Below, piece after piece: positions 46,527-56,211 of a stretch of DNA of 64,000 nt (position 1 is its first letter; each line of letters starts with the position of its first letter). Source of the DNA: Allomuricauda sp. ARW1Y1 (GTDB lineage: Bacteria > Bacteroidota > Bacteroidia > Flavobacteriales > Flavobacteriaceae); NCBI RefSeq assembly GCF_013407935.1, contig NZ_JACBZU010000002.1:186001-250000 (forward strand). Reading direction: 5' to 3'. Both the position numbers and the translations under genes were made by a program. The notes under the pieces are model-generated. The model was not told where the DNA came from, ran no database searches, and saw only the letters and a list, made by a program, of their open reading frames with translations.

Positions 46527-48419
46527 TTAATAAAGCACCCTAAACTTAATGGTGTTCTCGATTTTCTTCAGTGCCTTGATGACATTTTTATCGTACTCTT
46601 TATCCAAATCGGTAATCACATAGCCCACCTCGCTGTCGGTCGATAGGTATTGACCTGAAATATTGAGACCATACTGCGCCAATATCTCGTTGATTTTGGC
46701 CATGATACCCGGTACGTTTCGGTGAATATGTAAAAAGCGGTGCGATTTGTTCTGTTTGGGCAGTCGGATATTGGGAAAGTTCACGGCATCTACCGTATTT
46801 CCCGTATTGATGTAATCCATGATCTTGTTCGGCACAAACTCTGCTATGTCGCGCTGCGCCTCTTCGGTACTTCCGCCAATGTGGGGGGTTAAAATCACGT
46901 TAGGTAGTCCTTGCAACGGAGTTTCAAAGGCTCCATTGCTCTTGGGCTCGGATGGGTACACATCGATGGCCGCTCCACCCAGTTTGCCGCTTTTTAGAGC
47001 GTTGGTCAAAGCGTCAATATCTACCACAAAACCTCTAGAAAGGTTGATGAGCTTGGCACCATCCTTCATTTGGTTGATTTCCCGCTCACCAATGAAATTT
47101 TTGTTGGCTTTGTTATCGTCCACATGCAAGGTCACTACATCGGAAACATTCAACAAATCCTCCAAGGTGTCACATTTTACGGCATTTCCCAAGGCCAATT
47201 GGTCATTTACATCATAATAGTAAACTTTCATCCCCATAGCTTCGGCCAAAACGGACATTTGCTTCCCGATGTTTCCGTAGCCTACAATACCCAAATTCTT
47301 TCCACGTACTTCTTGCGAACCAGCGGCGGTCTTGTTCCATTCGCCATTGTGGATTTCGGTACTGCGCGGAAAAATGCTTCGCATGAGCATAATGGTCTGC
47401 CCTACGGCCAATTCCACCACGGAACGGGTGTTGCTGTACGGTGCATTGAAGACCACTACACCTTTCTTTTTGCTGTATTCCAAATCAATTTGGGTGGTTC
47501 CGATACAAAAGGCACCTACAACCAAAAGTTTATCCGCAGCATCCAACACTTTTTGGGTCACCTGCGTTTTGGAACGGATGCCCAGCACATGGACTCCCTT
47601 GATTCGCTCAATGAGTTCGTCCTCGGAAAGGCTGGTCTTGATCAACTCCACAGAGAACCCTTCTTCCGAAAGGTTTTCGAAGGCTGCAGGGTGGACATTT
47701 TCCAATAAAAGGATCTTGATTCTGTTCTTGGGGTATGATAAGTTTCTTGGCAAATCGTTCACAAATAAAAATTCATCTAGGTTCGGTGCAACGTGGTCGG
47801 CATTATTTGCCGCCTTTTCCCGATGCACATTTTCAGTGTAGGCGAAAAATTTATGGGCTATTCCGGCCTCGCGCATCACATAATCGCTGTAACCGTCGCC
47901 AATCACCTGGACCTCGCCATCCAAATCCAGATTCTTTAAACATTCAATTTTCCCATTATGGGACGCCAAAACATTGGTTTCGTCAAAACCGGTAATGTTG
48001 CCTTCGGCATCAAAAGTAAAGGTATTGGCATACACCCTTTCCGATGGAATATTATATTCTTCCACAATGGGATCGATAAATTCCTTGAAGCCACAGGATA
48101 TTACATAAATATCTTCCGCATACTCGTGAAAAAACTCCTTGTTGGCCTCGATGGATTTGGAAATTTTTTGACGTAGTTCCTTTACCAAATCCTCTAGATC
48201 GCTTTTGTTCGCGCTGAGCAAACGGATTCTTCGCTCCAGGGATTCGGTGAAGGAAATATCGCCATCAATCCCCAAATTGGTGATTTTTTGGATTTCCGAT
48301 ACAATTTCGTCCATTTTCGGATTGCCTTGCAGGGTCATTTCCGCCAAAACATCCAACGCCTCAACACGTGTGAGCGTGCTATCAAAATCGAACACATATT
48401 TGCGTCCAGTGTGTACCAT
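46527..48419 (-). CDS. SerB-SerA fusion: HAD phosphatase plus phosphoglycerate dehydrogenase
   Basis: A 630-residue fusion. Residues 1-220 form a HAD phosphatase resembling SerB: DFDSTLT (motif I, Asp nucleophile), ISCGFKEF (motif II) and IGDGYSDYVM (motif IV). Residues 235-545 form D-3-phosphoglycerate dehydrogenase: GIVGYGNIGKQM (NAD-binding), INLSRGFVVD and the catalytic HIGGSTEEAQ. The last 80 residues are an ACT-like regulatory domain (HRNVPGIMAKINEILA). Steps one and three of serine biosynthesis thus sit on one chain; SerC would have to come from elsewhere. This fusion occurs in some Bacteroidota. Phosphatase specificity for phosphoserine is inferred. Confidence 0.92.
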   Translation of the reverse strand: MVHTGRKYVFDFDSTLTRVEALDVLAEMTLQGNPKMDEIVSEIQKITNLGIDGDISFTESLERRIRLLSANKSDLEDLVKELRQKISKSIEANKEFFHEYAEDIYVISCGFKEFIDPIVEEYNIPSERVYANTFTFDAEGNITGFDETNVLASHNGKIECLKNLDLDGEVQVIGDGYSDYVMREAGIAHKFFAYTENVHREKAANNADHVAPNLDEFLFVNDLPRNLSYPKNRIKILLLENVHPAAFENLSEEGFSVELIKTSLSEDELIERIKGVHVLGIRSKTQVTQKVLDAADKLLVVGAFCIGTTQIDLEYSKKKGVVVFNAPYSNTRSVVELAVGQTIMLMRSIFPRSTEIHNGEWNKTAAGSQEVRGKNLGIVGYGNIGKQMSVLAEAMGMKVYYYDVNDQLALGNAVKCDTLEDLLNVSDVVTLHVDDNKANKNFIGEREINQMKDGAKLINLSRGFVVDIDALTNALKSGKLGGAAIDVYPSEPKSNGAFETPLQGLPNVILTPHIGGSTEEAQRDIAEFVPNKIMDYINTGNTVDAVNFPNIRLPKQNKSHRFLHIHRNVPGIMAKINEILAQYGLNISGQYLSTDSEVGYVITDLDKEYDKNVIKALKKIENTIKFRVLY

Positions 48420-48776
<357 letters not shown>

Positions 48777-49229
48777 TCAAAACCACCGCCGCGTCAGCTT
48801 GCAATAGATCGTATATTCTTGACCAAACTGTTTTTTGAGGGCTTCCTCCTCGGGTTTTATCTGAAAATGGTTCAAGTAGGAAACAAAGCCCGCTGCCACC
48901 AAGGTATTGAAGGCATTGCCCAGCTTTAGGCCAAAGGCCAACAAGAACAACAACATTCCCAAGTACATCGGGTTCCGTGTAAAGTTATAGATGCCATTGG
49001 TGACCAGCTTTCTGCTTTTATCCAAGTGCAATGGGTCCGTCGTGGTCTTATTGATGAAAAACTGTATCACGGAAATTAGGATCACCACTAGCCCAAGACC
49101 GAACAAGAACAGCATCAAAAATCGTCTTCCGAAAAAATTGAATTCGCCGACGGGCAAAAAACGGTCCAAAACATACATCAAGCCTCCAAAAATCAACATC
49201 ACCAACGCAGGTGGTACTTTCAATTGCAT
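48777..49229 (-). CDS. Isoprenylcysteine methyltransferase/NnrU-like membrane methyltransferase
   Basis: A 150-residue membrane protein with about four helices and the phospholipid/isoprenylcysteine methyltransferase signature at the C-terminal half: KLVTNGIYNFTRNPMYLGMLLFLLAFGL, then EEEALKKQFGQEYTIYC. These enzymes transfer methyl groups from SAM to lipid or lipidated substrates at the membrane. The substrate is unknown. The gene stands between the spacer and the divergent rdgB gene. Confidence 0.9.
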   Translation of the reverse strand: MQLKVPPALVMLIFGGLMYVLDRFLPVGEFNFFGRRFLMLFLFGLGLVVILISVIQFFINKTTTDPLHLDKSRKLVTNGIYNFTRNPMYLGMLLFLLAFGLKLGNAFNTLVAAGFVSYLNHFQIKPEEEALKKQFGQEYTIYCKLTRRWF

Positions 49230-49255
49230 AACTATGGGTTAAAACCCGAAATTAC

Positions 49256-49263
49256 TACTTTTG
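49256..49263 (+). promoter_or_regulatory. rdgB promoter -7 motif
   Basis: TACTTTTG matches TAnnTTTG. The in-frame TTG at 49261 lies inside it, so translation must begin later; TTG 49288 is the best candidate. No -33 TTG is found at the usual distance. Confidence 0.45.
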
Positions 49264-49287
49264 AAACTCACACAGAACCCTTTTATA

Positions 49288-49869
49288 TTGAAACTCGTTT
49301 TTGCCACCCATAATGACCATAAGTTGAAGGAAGTGCAGCAACTTCTGCCAGACACCATTGAAATTTTATCGTTAAAGGATATCAATTGTGTGGAGGAAAT
49401 CCCCGAAACGGGCGATACGTTGGAGGAAAACGCCAAAATAAAGGCAGATTATGTGACCCAAACCTTTGGTTTGGACTGTTTTTCCGACGACACCGGTTTA
49501 TTGGTCGATGCCCTGAACGGAGCGCCCGGCGTGTATTCCGCCAGATATGCCGGTGGGCAGAAAAATGCTTCGGACAATATGGAAAAACTACTATCCGAAC
49601 TGAAAGGTGCAACTGATCGCTCAGCGCACTTTAAAACGGTGGTCCATCTCAATCTTAATGGAGAGAGTTATACGTTTGAGGGCATCGTGGAAGGCCAAAT
49701 TACCACGGAAAAGCATGGAGAGGGCGGTTTTGGCTACGACCCTATTTTTAAGCCCAACGGATACGACAACACCTTTGGCGAACTGCCTTCCGCTGTTAAA
49801 AATGCCATAAGTCATCGGGGACGGGCCATTGAAAAATTGGTGGAATTCCTAAAAAAGAAGGCACAGTAG
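49288..49869 (+). CDS. rdgB: RdgB/HAM1 family nucleoside-triphosphate pyrophosphatase
   Basis: A 193-residue enzyme that hydrolyses ITP, dITP and XTP to keep modified purines out of DNA. The N-terminal motif KLVFATHNDHKLKEV, the catalytic loop SDDTGLLVDALNGAPGVYSARYAG, GEGGFGYDPIFKP and the C-terminal SHRGRAIEKL are all canonical. No ATG fits the start. The family pattern and the promoter both place it at TTG 49288, an infrequent codon here. Confidence 0.93.
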   Translation: MKLVFATHNDHKLKEVQQLLPDTIEILSLKDINCVEEIPETGDTLEENAKIKADYVTQTFGLDCFSDDTGLLVDALNGAPGVYSARYAGGQKNASDNMEKLLSELKGATDRSAHFKTVVHLNLNGESYTFEGIVEGQITTEKHGEGGFGYDPIFKPNGYDNTFGELPSAVKNAISHRGRAIEKLVEFLKKKAQ

Positions 49870-50013
49870 CTTGCACCGATCAAAATAAGTGTACCTTTGC
49901 CGCTTTATTAACGCCGCCGGTATGGGCAAGGTGTTGCGATGGGCTCAAATGGGTTATATACAAATCGCTCGATGCAACACAACATATTTGCGATTTAAGG
50001 TATATACACCGCT

Positions 50014-51774
50014 ATGACAAAATTTGAAGCCTTGGGGTTGGACAAACCCCTATTGGATGCTATTTCCGATCTTGGATTTGAATCCCCCTCTGAAGTACAA
50101 GAAAAATCAATCCCCGTTTTATTGGGACAGGAAACCGATTTGGTGGCCTTGGCCCAAACAGGAACTGGTAAAACCGCCGCTTTTGGATTTCCAATGATCC
50201 AAAAGATTCAGGCAGAAAGCAGGACCACACAAGGGTTGATCCTATCCCCTACACGGGAACTGTGCCTGCAGATCACCAACGAACTCAAACTCTACTCCAA
50301 ATACATCAAAGGACTGAATGTGGTCGCCATTTATGGTGGTGCAAGCATTACGGAACAGGCCAAACAAATTAAACGAGGTGCACAGATCGTTGTGGCCACT
50401 CCCGGCCGTATGAAGGATATGATCGGCCGAAATATGGTGGACATCTCCAAAATTGATTATTGTGTACTGGATGAAGCGGATGAAATGTTGAACATGGGCT
50501 TTTATGAGGACATTAAGGACATTCTATCGAATACCCCGCAGGAAAAGCTTACTTGGCTGTTCTCGGCGACCATGCCAAAAGAAGTAGCCACCATTGCCAA
50601 GAAGTTTATGCATCAACCTGTGGAAATTACCGTAGGTTCCAAAAATGCAGGCGCTTCTACCGTACAGCACGAGTATTATGTGGTTGGCGGACGCGACCGC
50701 TACGCAGCACTTAAGCGTTTGGCCGATGCCAATCCGGGAATTTTCTCCGTGGTGTTTTGCCGTACCAAACGCGATACCCAACGAGTTGCCGAAAAATTAA
50801 TCGAAGATGGTTACAACGCCGGGGCTTTGCATGGAGACCTAAGCCAAAACCAACGGGATTTGGTGATGAACTCCTTCCGTAAAAAGCAGGTGCAAATGTT
50901 GGTAGCTACGGATGTTGCCGCCCGTGGAATCGATGTGGATGATGTAACCCACGTCATCAACTACCAATTGCCAGATGAGATCGAAACCTATACCCACCGA
51001 AGCGGACGTACGGGCCGTGCGGGAAAATCAGGTATTTCCATGGTCATCATTACACGCTCCGAGCTTCGTAAAATAAAGGCCATCGAGAAAAAGATCCAGC
51101 AAGATTTCGTAGCCAAAAAGATTCCTGATGGTATCGAAATCTGCGAAATCCAGCTGTACCATTTGGCCAACAGGATCAAGGAAACCCAAATCAACAAGGA
51201 AATTGAAAGTTATTTGCCCGCCATCAACGATGTATTGGATGGCATTGACAGAGAAGACCTTATCAAAAAAATATTTTCCGTAGAATTTACCCAATTCTAC
51301 AACTACTACAGCAAAACCAAGGACCTCAATAGTCAAGATGCTGGAAAAGATACAGGAAGTACCAAAGGTGAAATCCCAACGGAAGGTTCCGTACGCTACT
51401 TTATCAATATTGGGGAGCGGGATGGATACGATTGGATGTCCTTAAAAGATTTCCTTCGTGACACCTTGAACCTTGAAAAGGAAGATGTTTATAACGTAGA
51501 CACCAAGGATTCCTTCTCTTTCTTTAACACGGATGCCCAACTTACGGAATTTATCCTTCAAACCTTTACCGATTTTAAGGTAGATGGGCGTTTTATCAAT
51601 GTTGAAGTTTCCAAAAATCCTGGAAGCGGTGGTGGAGGAAAAGGCGGTAAAAAACGTCGTGGCCGAAAAGGTGGCGGTGGTGGTCATCGCAAAGGTGGCA
51701 ACAAGTCTTTTAAAGGCGGTAAAAAAGGAGGATATGGTAAAAAGGGCAGCAAAAAAAGACAGGGCTTTTATTAG
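50014..51774 (+). CDS. DEAD-box RNA helicase
   Basis: A 586-residue DEAD-box helicase. It has the Q motif, AQTGTGKTAAF (Walker A), PTRELCLQI, DEADEMLNMGF, SATMP, VARGID-type DVAARGIDVDDV and HRSGRTGRAGKSG. A DbpA/CsdA-type RNA-binding domain follows (about residues 450-540) and the tail is a Gly/Lys/Arg-rich low-complexity segment (GGGKGGKKRRGRKGGGGG and beyond) that probably binds RNA unspecifically. Ribosome assembly or cold-stress RNA remodelling is typical. The leader has a CATATTTG at 49988-49995, and a GTTGC/GCAAC hairpin starts at about 49932. Confidence 0.93.
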   Translation: MTKFEALGLDKPLLDAISDLGFESPSEVQEKSIPVLLGQETDLVALAQTGTGKTAAFGFPMIQKIQAESRTTQGLILSPTRELCLQITNELKLYSKYIKGLNVVAIYGGASITEQAKQIKRGAQIVVATPGRMKDMIGRNMVDISKIDYCVLDEADEMLNMGFYEDIKDILSNTPQEKLTWLFSATMPKEVATIAKKFMHQPVEITVGSKNAGASTVQHEYYVVGGRDRYAALKRLADANPGIFSVVFCRTKRDTQRVAEKLIEDGYNAGALHGDLSQNQRDLVMNSFRKKQVQMLVATDVAARGIDVDDVTHVINYQLPDEIETYTHRSGRTGRAGKSGISMVIITRSELRKIKAIEKKIQQDFVAKKIPDGIEICEIQLYHLANRIKETQINKEIESYLPAINDVLDGIDREDLIKKIFSVEFTQFYNYYSKTKDLNSQDAGKDTGSTKGEIPTEGSVRYFINIGERDGYDWMSLKDFLRDTLNLEKEDVYNVDTKDSFSFFNTDAQLTEFILQTFTDFKVDGRFINVEVSKNPGSGGGGKGGKKRRGRKGGGGGHRKGGNKSFKGGKKGGYGKKGSKKRQGFY

Positions 51775-51849
51775 TTAATTCTATATTAAAAGGTAGGTCG
51801 CTGCTGTTTATTTTTCTTTGTTTAGTATTTTTATCATTCCAAAGATTGC

Positions 51850-52632
51850 ATGAAAAGAGTACTACTTATACTATTGTCCCTAACTCCGCTGCTCGGTTTT
51901 TCCCAGGTCGAAGGTAATGAAGCCCAAGAAATCCAAGAGTTTACCGCGACGGTGATCAATGCCCAAACGGAATTTCCTTTGGAAAGCGTTCACGTGGTCA
52001 ACTTGAACCAGGTAAAGGGTACCATTACCAATCCGGATGGAAAGTTTACCATTCCCGCTGCTGTGAATGATACGCTATATTTCTCCTACCTAGGGTTTAA
52101 GACACAGAAAGTACGGGTCACCAATGATATGTTGCGCTTTGGCAATACGGAAATCGCACTTACCGAATTGGCCTATGCCTTGGAGGAAGTGGTGGTTAGA
52201 CCCTATCAACTCACAGGATATTTGGAAATAGACGTGAAGAACCTGCCCGTGAACAATGCCTATCAATACAGCATCTCGGGACTAAATGCCAGCTACGAGG
52301 CCGGAAACAAAAGCCCCAGTGCCGTAACCAAGGTGTTGGGGGCCATATTGAACCCGGCAGACCTATTGCGGAACCTTTTCGGCAAAAAGCCCCGTCAGAT
52401 GCGTAAATTGCGTCAAATCAAGGAAGATGACAACATCAGGGACCTTTTGGCCTCCAAATTTGATAGGGAGACATTGACCGAACTGTTGCAACTCGAAAAA
52501 GTGGACATTGAAGACATCCTGAACAATTGCAACTATTCCAAATCCTTTATAAAAACAGCGAACGACCTTCAAATTCTAGATGCCATTTCCAGTTGCTATG
52601 AGGAGTATCGAGTTTTGAACCGAAACCAATAA
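51850..52632 (+). CDS. CarboxypepD_reg-like exported protein
   Basis: A 260-residue protein with a signal peptide (to about residue 19, GFSQ) and a CarboxypepD_reg-like (peptidase-associated/TonB-N) domain (about 33-115: FTATVINAQTEFPLESVHVVNL, GTITNPDGKFTIPA, LYFSYLGFKTQKVRV), then an alpha-helical C-terminal part rich in Arg, Lys, Asp and Asn. It lacks a TonB plug or barrel, so it is a free-standing periplasmic domain; many Bacteroidota carry such proteins. Function unknown. The downstream amylase gene has a gap of about 100 bases and is probably separate. Confidence 0.86.
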   Translation: MKRVLLILLSLTPLLGFSQVEGNEAQEIQEFTATVINAQTEFPLESVHVVNLNQVKGTITNPDGKFTIPAAVNDTLYFSYLGFKTQKVRVTNDMLRFGNTEIALTELAYALEEVVVRPYQLTGYLEIDVKNLPVNNAYQYSISGLNASYEAGNKSPSAVTKVLGAILNPADLLRNLFGKKPRQMRKLRQIKEDDNIRDLLASKFDRETLTELLQLEKVDIEDILNNCNYSKSFIKTANDLQILDAISSCYEEYRVLNRNQ

Positions 52633-52729
52633 TCCATTCACCCATAACCGATTGGGCAAGTCCAAGTGCACAGCAAATAAATTTTCTTATTACGCTCGCA
52701 TTTTATAGTTTTAGACAAAATCCCAATCC

Positions 52730-54415
52730 ATGAAAAAACTGCTTGTTGTTTTGTTTTCTATTCCCTTATTTATTGGCTGCAAGAAAGTTAAAAAGGAACC
52801 TGAAGTCGTAACACAGGTAGTTGAACAGGAAAGCCCTAAAAAAGAAGTGCCTTTTGTATGGGAAGGCGCCAATGTCTACTTTTTGCTCACCGATCGCTTC
52901 AACAACGGCAATCCGGATAACGACATCAATTTTGACAGGACTGAGGAAACTGGCGTTTTACGCGGTTTTGAGGGCGGGGACATTCAAGGTATCACCCAAA
53001 AAATCAAGGAAGGCTATTTCACCGATTTGGGCATCAATGCCATTTGGTTTACCCCTGTAGTGGAGCAAATCCATGGCGCAACCGACGAAGGCACTGGAAA
53101 AACCTATGGTTACCACGGCTATTGGGCAAAGGATTGGACAGCGATAGACCCCAATTTTGGTACCAAAAAGGATTTGGAAGAGTTGGTGAAAACGGCCCAT
53201 AGCAAGGGTATCCGGATTTTATTGGATGTGGTGTTGAACCATACTGGCCCAGTCACGGAAAAAGACCCCGTATGGCCCGATGATTGGGTACGCACCGGTC
53301 CCAAATGCGAGTTCACCACCTACGAAAATACAACGGCCTGTACTTTGGTGGAGAACCTACCGGATATTCTGACCGAGTCTGACGAAGCAGTGGAACTGCC
53401 CGATGCCCTTTTGGCCAAATGGAAACAGGAAGGGCGTTTGAGCAAGGAACTGGACGAACTGCAACTCTTTTTTGAACGTACGGGCTATCCAAGGGCTCCC
53501 CGTTACTACATCATCAAATGGCTTACGGATTATATCAATGATTTAGGGGTGGATGGTTTCCGTGTGGATACCGTAAAGCACGTCAACGAAAATGCTTGGT
53601 CCGACCTATATACGGAAGCAACTTATGCCTTTGAAATGTGGAAGAAAAAACACCAGGACCAAGTTTTGGACGAGAATCCATTTTACATGGTGGGCGAAGT
53701 CTACAACTACGGTATTTCTGGCGGACGCGATTTTGATTTTGGCGACAAAAAAGTAGATTTCTTTGACTATGGATTCAAGAGCCTTATCAATTTTGAGCTG
53801 AAAAACGACGCAGATAAAAACTATGAGGCGATTTTTTCAAAATACAACAAACTGCTCCAGACCAAATTAAAGGACAAAAGCGTACTGAACTATCTTACTT
53901 CCCACGATGATGGCGCGCCTTATGACAAGGAGCGAAAAAAAACCTATCGTGCTGCCAATGTTTTGCTGTTGACGCCCGGTGCCTCACAAGTGTATTATGG
54001 GGACGAAACCTCCCGTAATTTGATCATAGAAGGAACCGAAGGTGATGCCACTTTGCGCTCGTTCATGAATTGGGAAGATTTGGATAGCCTTCCCGAAATA
54101 CAAAACATACACAAACATTGGCAAAAACTGGGACAGTTCAGAGCCAACCATCCGGCTATTGGTGCTGGAAAACATAAGCGTCTGGCCAAATCGCCCTACG
54201 TATTCTCCAGAACCTATGTTAACGGAGACTATAGGGACAAAGTGGTAGTAGGGTTGGATTTACCTAAAGGTAAAAAATCGCTATGGGTAAAAGGCTTTTT
54301 TGGAGATGGCACCGTGCTGTACGATACCTATTCCGAAACAGAGGTCACCGTGGCCAATGGAAAGGTGGTCTTGGACAATGCGTATGACATTGCCCTATTG
54401 GAATTGGTCGAGTAA
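52730..54415 (+). CDS. GH13 alpha-amylase family lipoprotein
   Basis: A 561-residue glycoside hydrolase 13 enzyme with a lipobox (PLFIGC, Cys at residue 17), so probably outer-membrane anchored. The catalytic residues are visible: nucleophile Asp280 (DGFRVDTVKHV), acid Glu323 (MVGEVYNY) and the third Asp393 (SHDDG). The TIM-barrel core is preceded by LTDRFNNGNPDND and GFEGGDIQGITQKI. The C-terminal part is a small beta domain (about 480-561). It should hydrolyse alpha-1,4-glucan outside the cytoplasm; the exact product is unknown. No sus-type receptor pair is adjacent. The convergent VOC gene ends 5 bases away. Confidence 0.94.
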   Translation: MKKLLVVLFSIPLFIGCKKVKKEPEVVTQVVEQESPKKEVPFVWEGANVYFLLTDRFNNGNPDNDINFDRTEETGVLRGFEGGDIQGITQKIKEGYFTDLGINAIWFTPVVEQIHGATDEGTGKTYGYHGYWAKDWTAIDPNFGTKKDLEELVKTAHSKGIRILLDVVLNHTGPVTEKDPVWPDDWVRTGPKCEFTTYENTTACTLVENLPDILTESDEAVELPDALLAKWKQEGRLSKELDELQLFFERTGYPRAPRYYIIKWLTDYINDLGVDGFRVDTVKHVNENAWSDLYTEATYAFEMWKKKHQDQVLDENPFYMVGEVYNYGISGGRDFDFGDKKVDFFDYGFKSLINFELKNDADKNYEAIFSKYNKLLQTKLKDKSVLNYLTSHDDGAPYDKERKKTYRAANVLLLTPGASQVYYGDETSRNLIIEGTEGDATLRSFMNWEDLDSLPEIQNIHKHWQKLGQFRANHPAIGAGKHKRLAKSPYVFSRTYVNGDYRDKVVVGLDLPKGKKSLWVKGFFGDGTVLYDTYSETEVTVANGKVVLDNAYDIALLELVE

Positions 54416-54420
54416 TTCCA

Positions 54421-54801
54421 TTACTGTCTGGAGTGCAAAGCGATCCGATTGCCCTCCGTATCCAAAAAAACGGCCATGAAGCCGATTTCAGGGCTGATCT
54501 GGGTCTTCGACTGCACAATTTTTCCTCCATTGGACTCGATACGGTCCAATTCGTTTTGTACATCCAAGCTGTTGAAATACACCAATACCCCTTGGCTATC
54601 GCTCGGTTTGTACCAATCCTTGTTTTGAATTAGTGAGCCCGCAGCTCCCGGTTTGTCCATATCCGAAGGAAACCACCCCATTTTGGTGCCCCCAAAATCC
54701 TGTAGTTCTATCTTCACTTGAAAAACCGCTTCATAAAACGTTTTGGCCCGGTCCATATCCACTACGGGGATTTCGAACCAGCCCACCATATTAAAATCCA
54801 T
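54421..54801 (-). CDS. VOC/glyoxalase-like protein
   Basis: A 126-residue protein of the vicinal oxygen chelate superfamily, with paired beta-alpha-beta modules: VGWFEIPVVDMDRAKTFYEAVF at the start and FMAVFLDTEGNRIALHS near the end. The metal ligand positions (Glu at the module ends) cannot be confirmed from motifs alone. This subgroup resembles bacterial PhnB/glyoxalase-like proteins of unknown function. It lies 3 bases after the SRPBCC gene and is co-transcribed with it. Confidence 0.88.
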   Translation of the reverse strand: MDFNMVGWFEIPVVDMDRAKTFYEAVFQVKIELQDFGGTKMGWFPSDMDKPGAAGSLIQNKDWYKPSDSQGVLVYFNSLDVQNELDRIESNGGKIVQSKTQISPEIGFMAVFLDTEGNRIALHSRQ

Positions 54802-54804
54802 AAC

Positions 54805-55332
54805 TTAATTGTTTTCTAAAATCTGTTTTAAACTTGCCAACCCCTCTTCAAAATCCTTCCCGATGGCCTTGTCCATGCTCATAAAAAGCATCATAATACT
54901 CATGGGAAACTTATTTTTGCCCGAGAAGCCCCAAATCACCTTGGTCGTATCGGTATCCACCGCTTTGGTCTCCATATAGGCATTGGAAGTGGATTTAAAG
55001 GGCTTTAGAAACCGAAGTTCCGATTCGATGCGCTCGCCGTCCACAATTCGCGTAAGTTCCTGCTCCCCTTCCCCAACATCCTTATTACCTTTCCAACTAC
55101 TTACGGCACCCACTTCGCCATCGGTACCCGTAAAATTCTTTGTCATGTTCGGGTCGCGCTTGCCCCATGGGGACCATTCATCTTGATTTTTCAATAATTG
55201 GAGATAATCAAAAACAACGCTTTTGGGTCGATTGATTTCGATAGATCGGGAAACATCATACCTTTTTGGGGCAATGGCTGCCAACAGAAGAATCAAGGCC
55301 AATATGGCCATAAGAATATAAAGTACGATCAT
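54805..55332 (-). CDS. SRPBCC family protein
   Basis: A 175-residue START/Bet v1-like protein with an N-terminal hydrophobic helix (residues 3-22, VLYILMAILALILLLAAI) that anchors it in the membrane. The SRPBCC part begins YDVSRSIEINRPKSVVFDYLQLLKNQDEWSPW, a common start for polyketide cyclase/dehydrase-like domains. The family binds hydrophobic ligands in a deep pocket; the ligand is unknown. It pairs with the VOC gene, a combination often seen in stress-related operons. Confidence 0.88.
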   Translation of the reverse strand: MIVLYILMAILALILLLAAIAPKRYDVSRSIEINRPKSVVFDYLQLLKNQDEWSPWGKRDPNMTKNFTGTDGEVGAVSSWKGNKDVGEGEQELTRIVDGERIESELRFLKPFKSTSNAYMETKAVDTDTTKVIWGFSGKNKFPMSIMMLFMSMDKAIGKDFEEGLASLKQILENN

Positions 55333-55373
55333 GTTTGTAATTCATTGGTTATCAATTAAAAATACAAAAAAAA

Positions 55374-56027
55374 TTACTCGGATACGTATCTTTTGATGAT
55401 CCCTTTTACATGCTTGATGGATTTTTTGGTCCAGTCCAAGCGTTTTTCCAGTATTTCCGCTTCCGTCAAACGCCAATCAACATCCGAATCCCTGACTTTT
55501 TGTACCAATTGCTGAATGATAATGGCTGCGGAGACCGAAACATTAAGGCTCTCTGAAAAACCGACCATGGGGATTTTGAGGAAACCATCGGCCTGCTGCA
55601 TCACTGTTTTGGAAAGACCTTCCTTTTCGGTACCAAAAAATATTGCCGATTTTTCAGAAGGAAAAAAATCGGGCAGCAGACTGGAATCGTTGTGGGGTGT
55701 TGTGGCAATAATTTGATATCCTTCGCTTTTTAGTTTGGCAACGCAATCTGCCGTGGTCCCGTACCGGTGAACATCCACCCATTGTTCGGCACCCACCGCA
55801 ATATTCTTGTCCAATCGCTTACCAAATCGATGTTCGATGACATGAAGCTCCTGTACCCCGAACACATCACAACTACGAAGAATGGCACTGGTATTGTGCA
55901 ATTGATAAACATCTTCTACCGCTACGGTAATATGCTTCGTTCGTTTTTGGAGCACGTCCAAAAATCGCTGTTTTCGTTCCTCGGTAAGATAGGTCTCCAA
56001 GTATGTCAGCAAATCATGATCGATCAT
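55374..56027 (-). CDS. trmH: TrmH-family tRNA/rRNA methyltransferase
   Basis: A 217-residue SPOUT methyltransferase similar to TrmH, which methylates the 2'-O of G18 in tRNA. Motifs are VAVEDVYQLHNTSAILRSCDVFG, IATTPHNDSS, ALIFGTE-like AIFFGTEKEGLS and the knot IPMVGFSESLNVSVSAAIIIQQL. The N-terminal helical extension and C-terminal EKRLDWTKKSIKHVKGIIKRY region match TrmH rather than the 23S enzyme RlmB. Target G18 is inferred. Confidence 0.92.
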   Translation of the reverse strand: MIDHDLLTYLETYLTEERKQRFLDVLQKRTKHITVAVEDVYQLHNTSAILRSCDVFGVQELHVIEHRFGKRLDKNIAVGAEQWVDVHRYGTTADCVAKLKSEGYQIIATTPHNDSSLLPDFFPSEKSAIFFGTEKEGLSKTVMQQADGFLKIPMVGFSESLNVSVSAAIIIQQLVQKVRDSDVDWRLTEAEILEKRLDWTKKSIKHVKGIIKRYVSE

Positions 56028-56211
56028 AAAACCAAGATAGGAAAAAATGGCTTTTTTGACTCGTAGTGCATTTTTTCTATATGTTATTGCTTGATGGTGG
56101 AGCTATACCTTAGTAACTTTGACCATGTAATTGAGCCTTACTGTACCACGGGTTTTCTTTTTGCTGAAAACTCCCTATCTTTTATCAAACAAGGTTCAAT
56201 TTTAGCAACAA

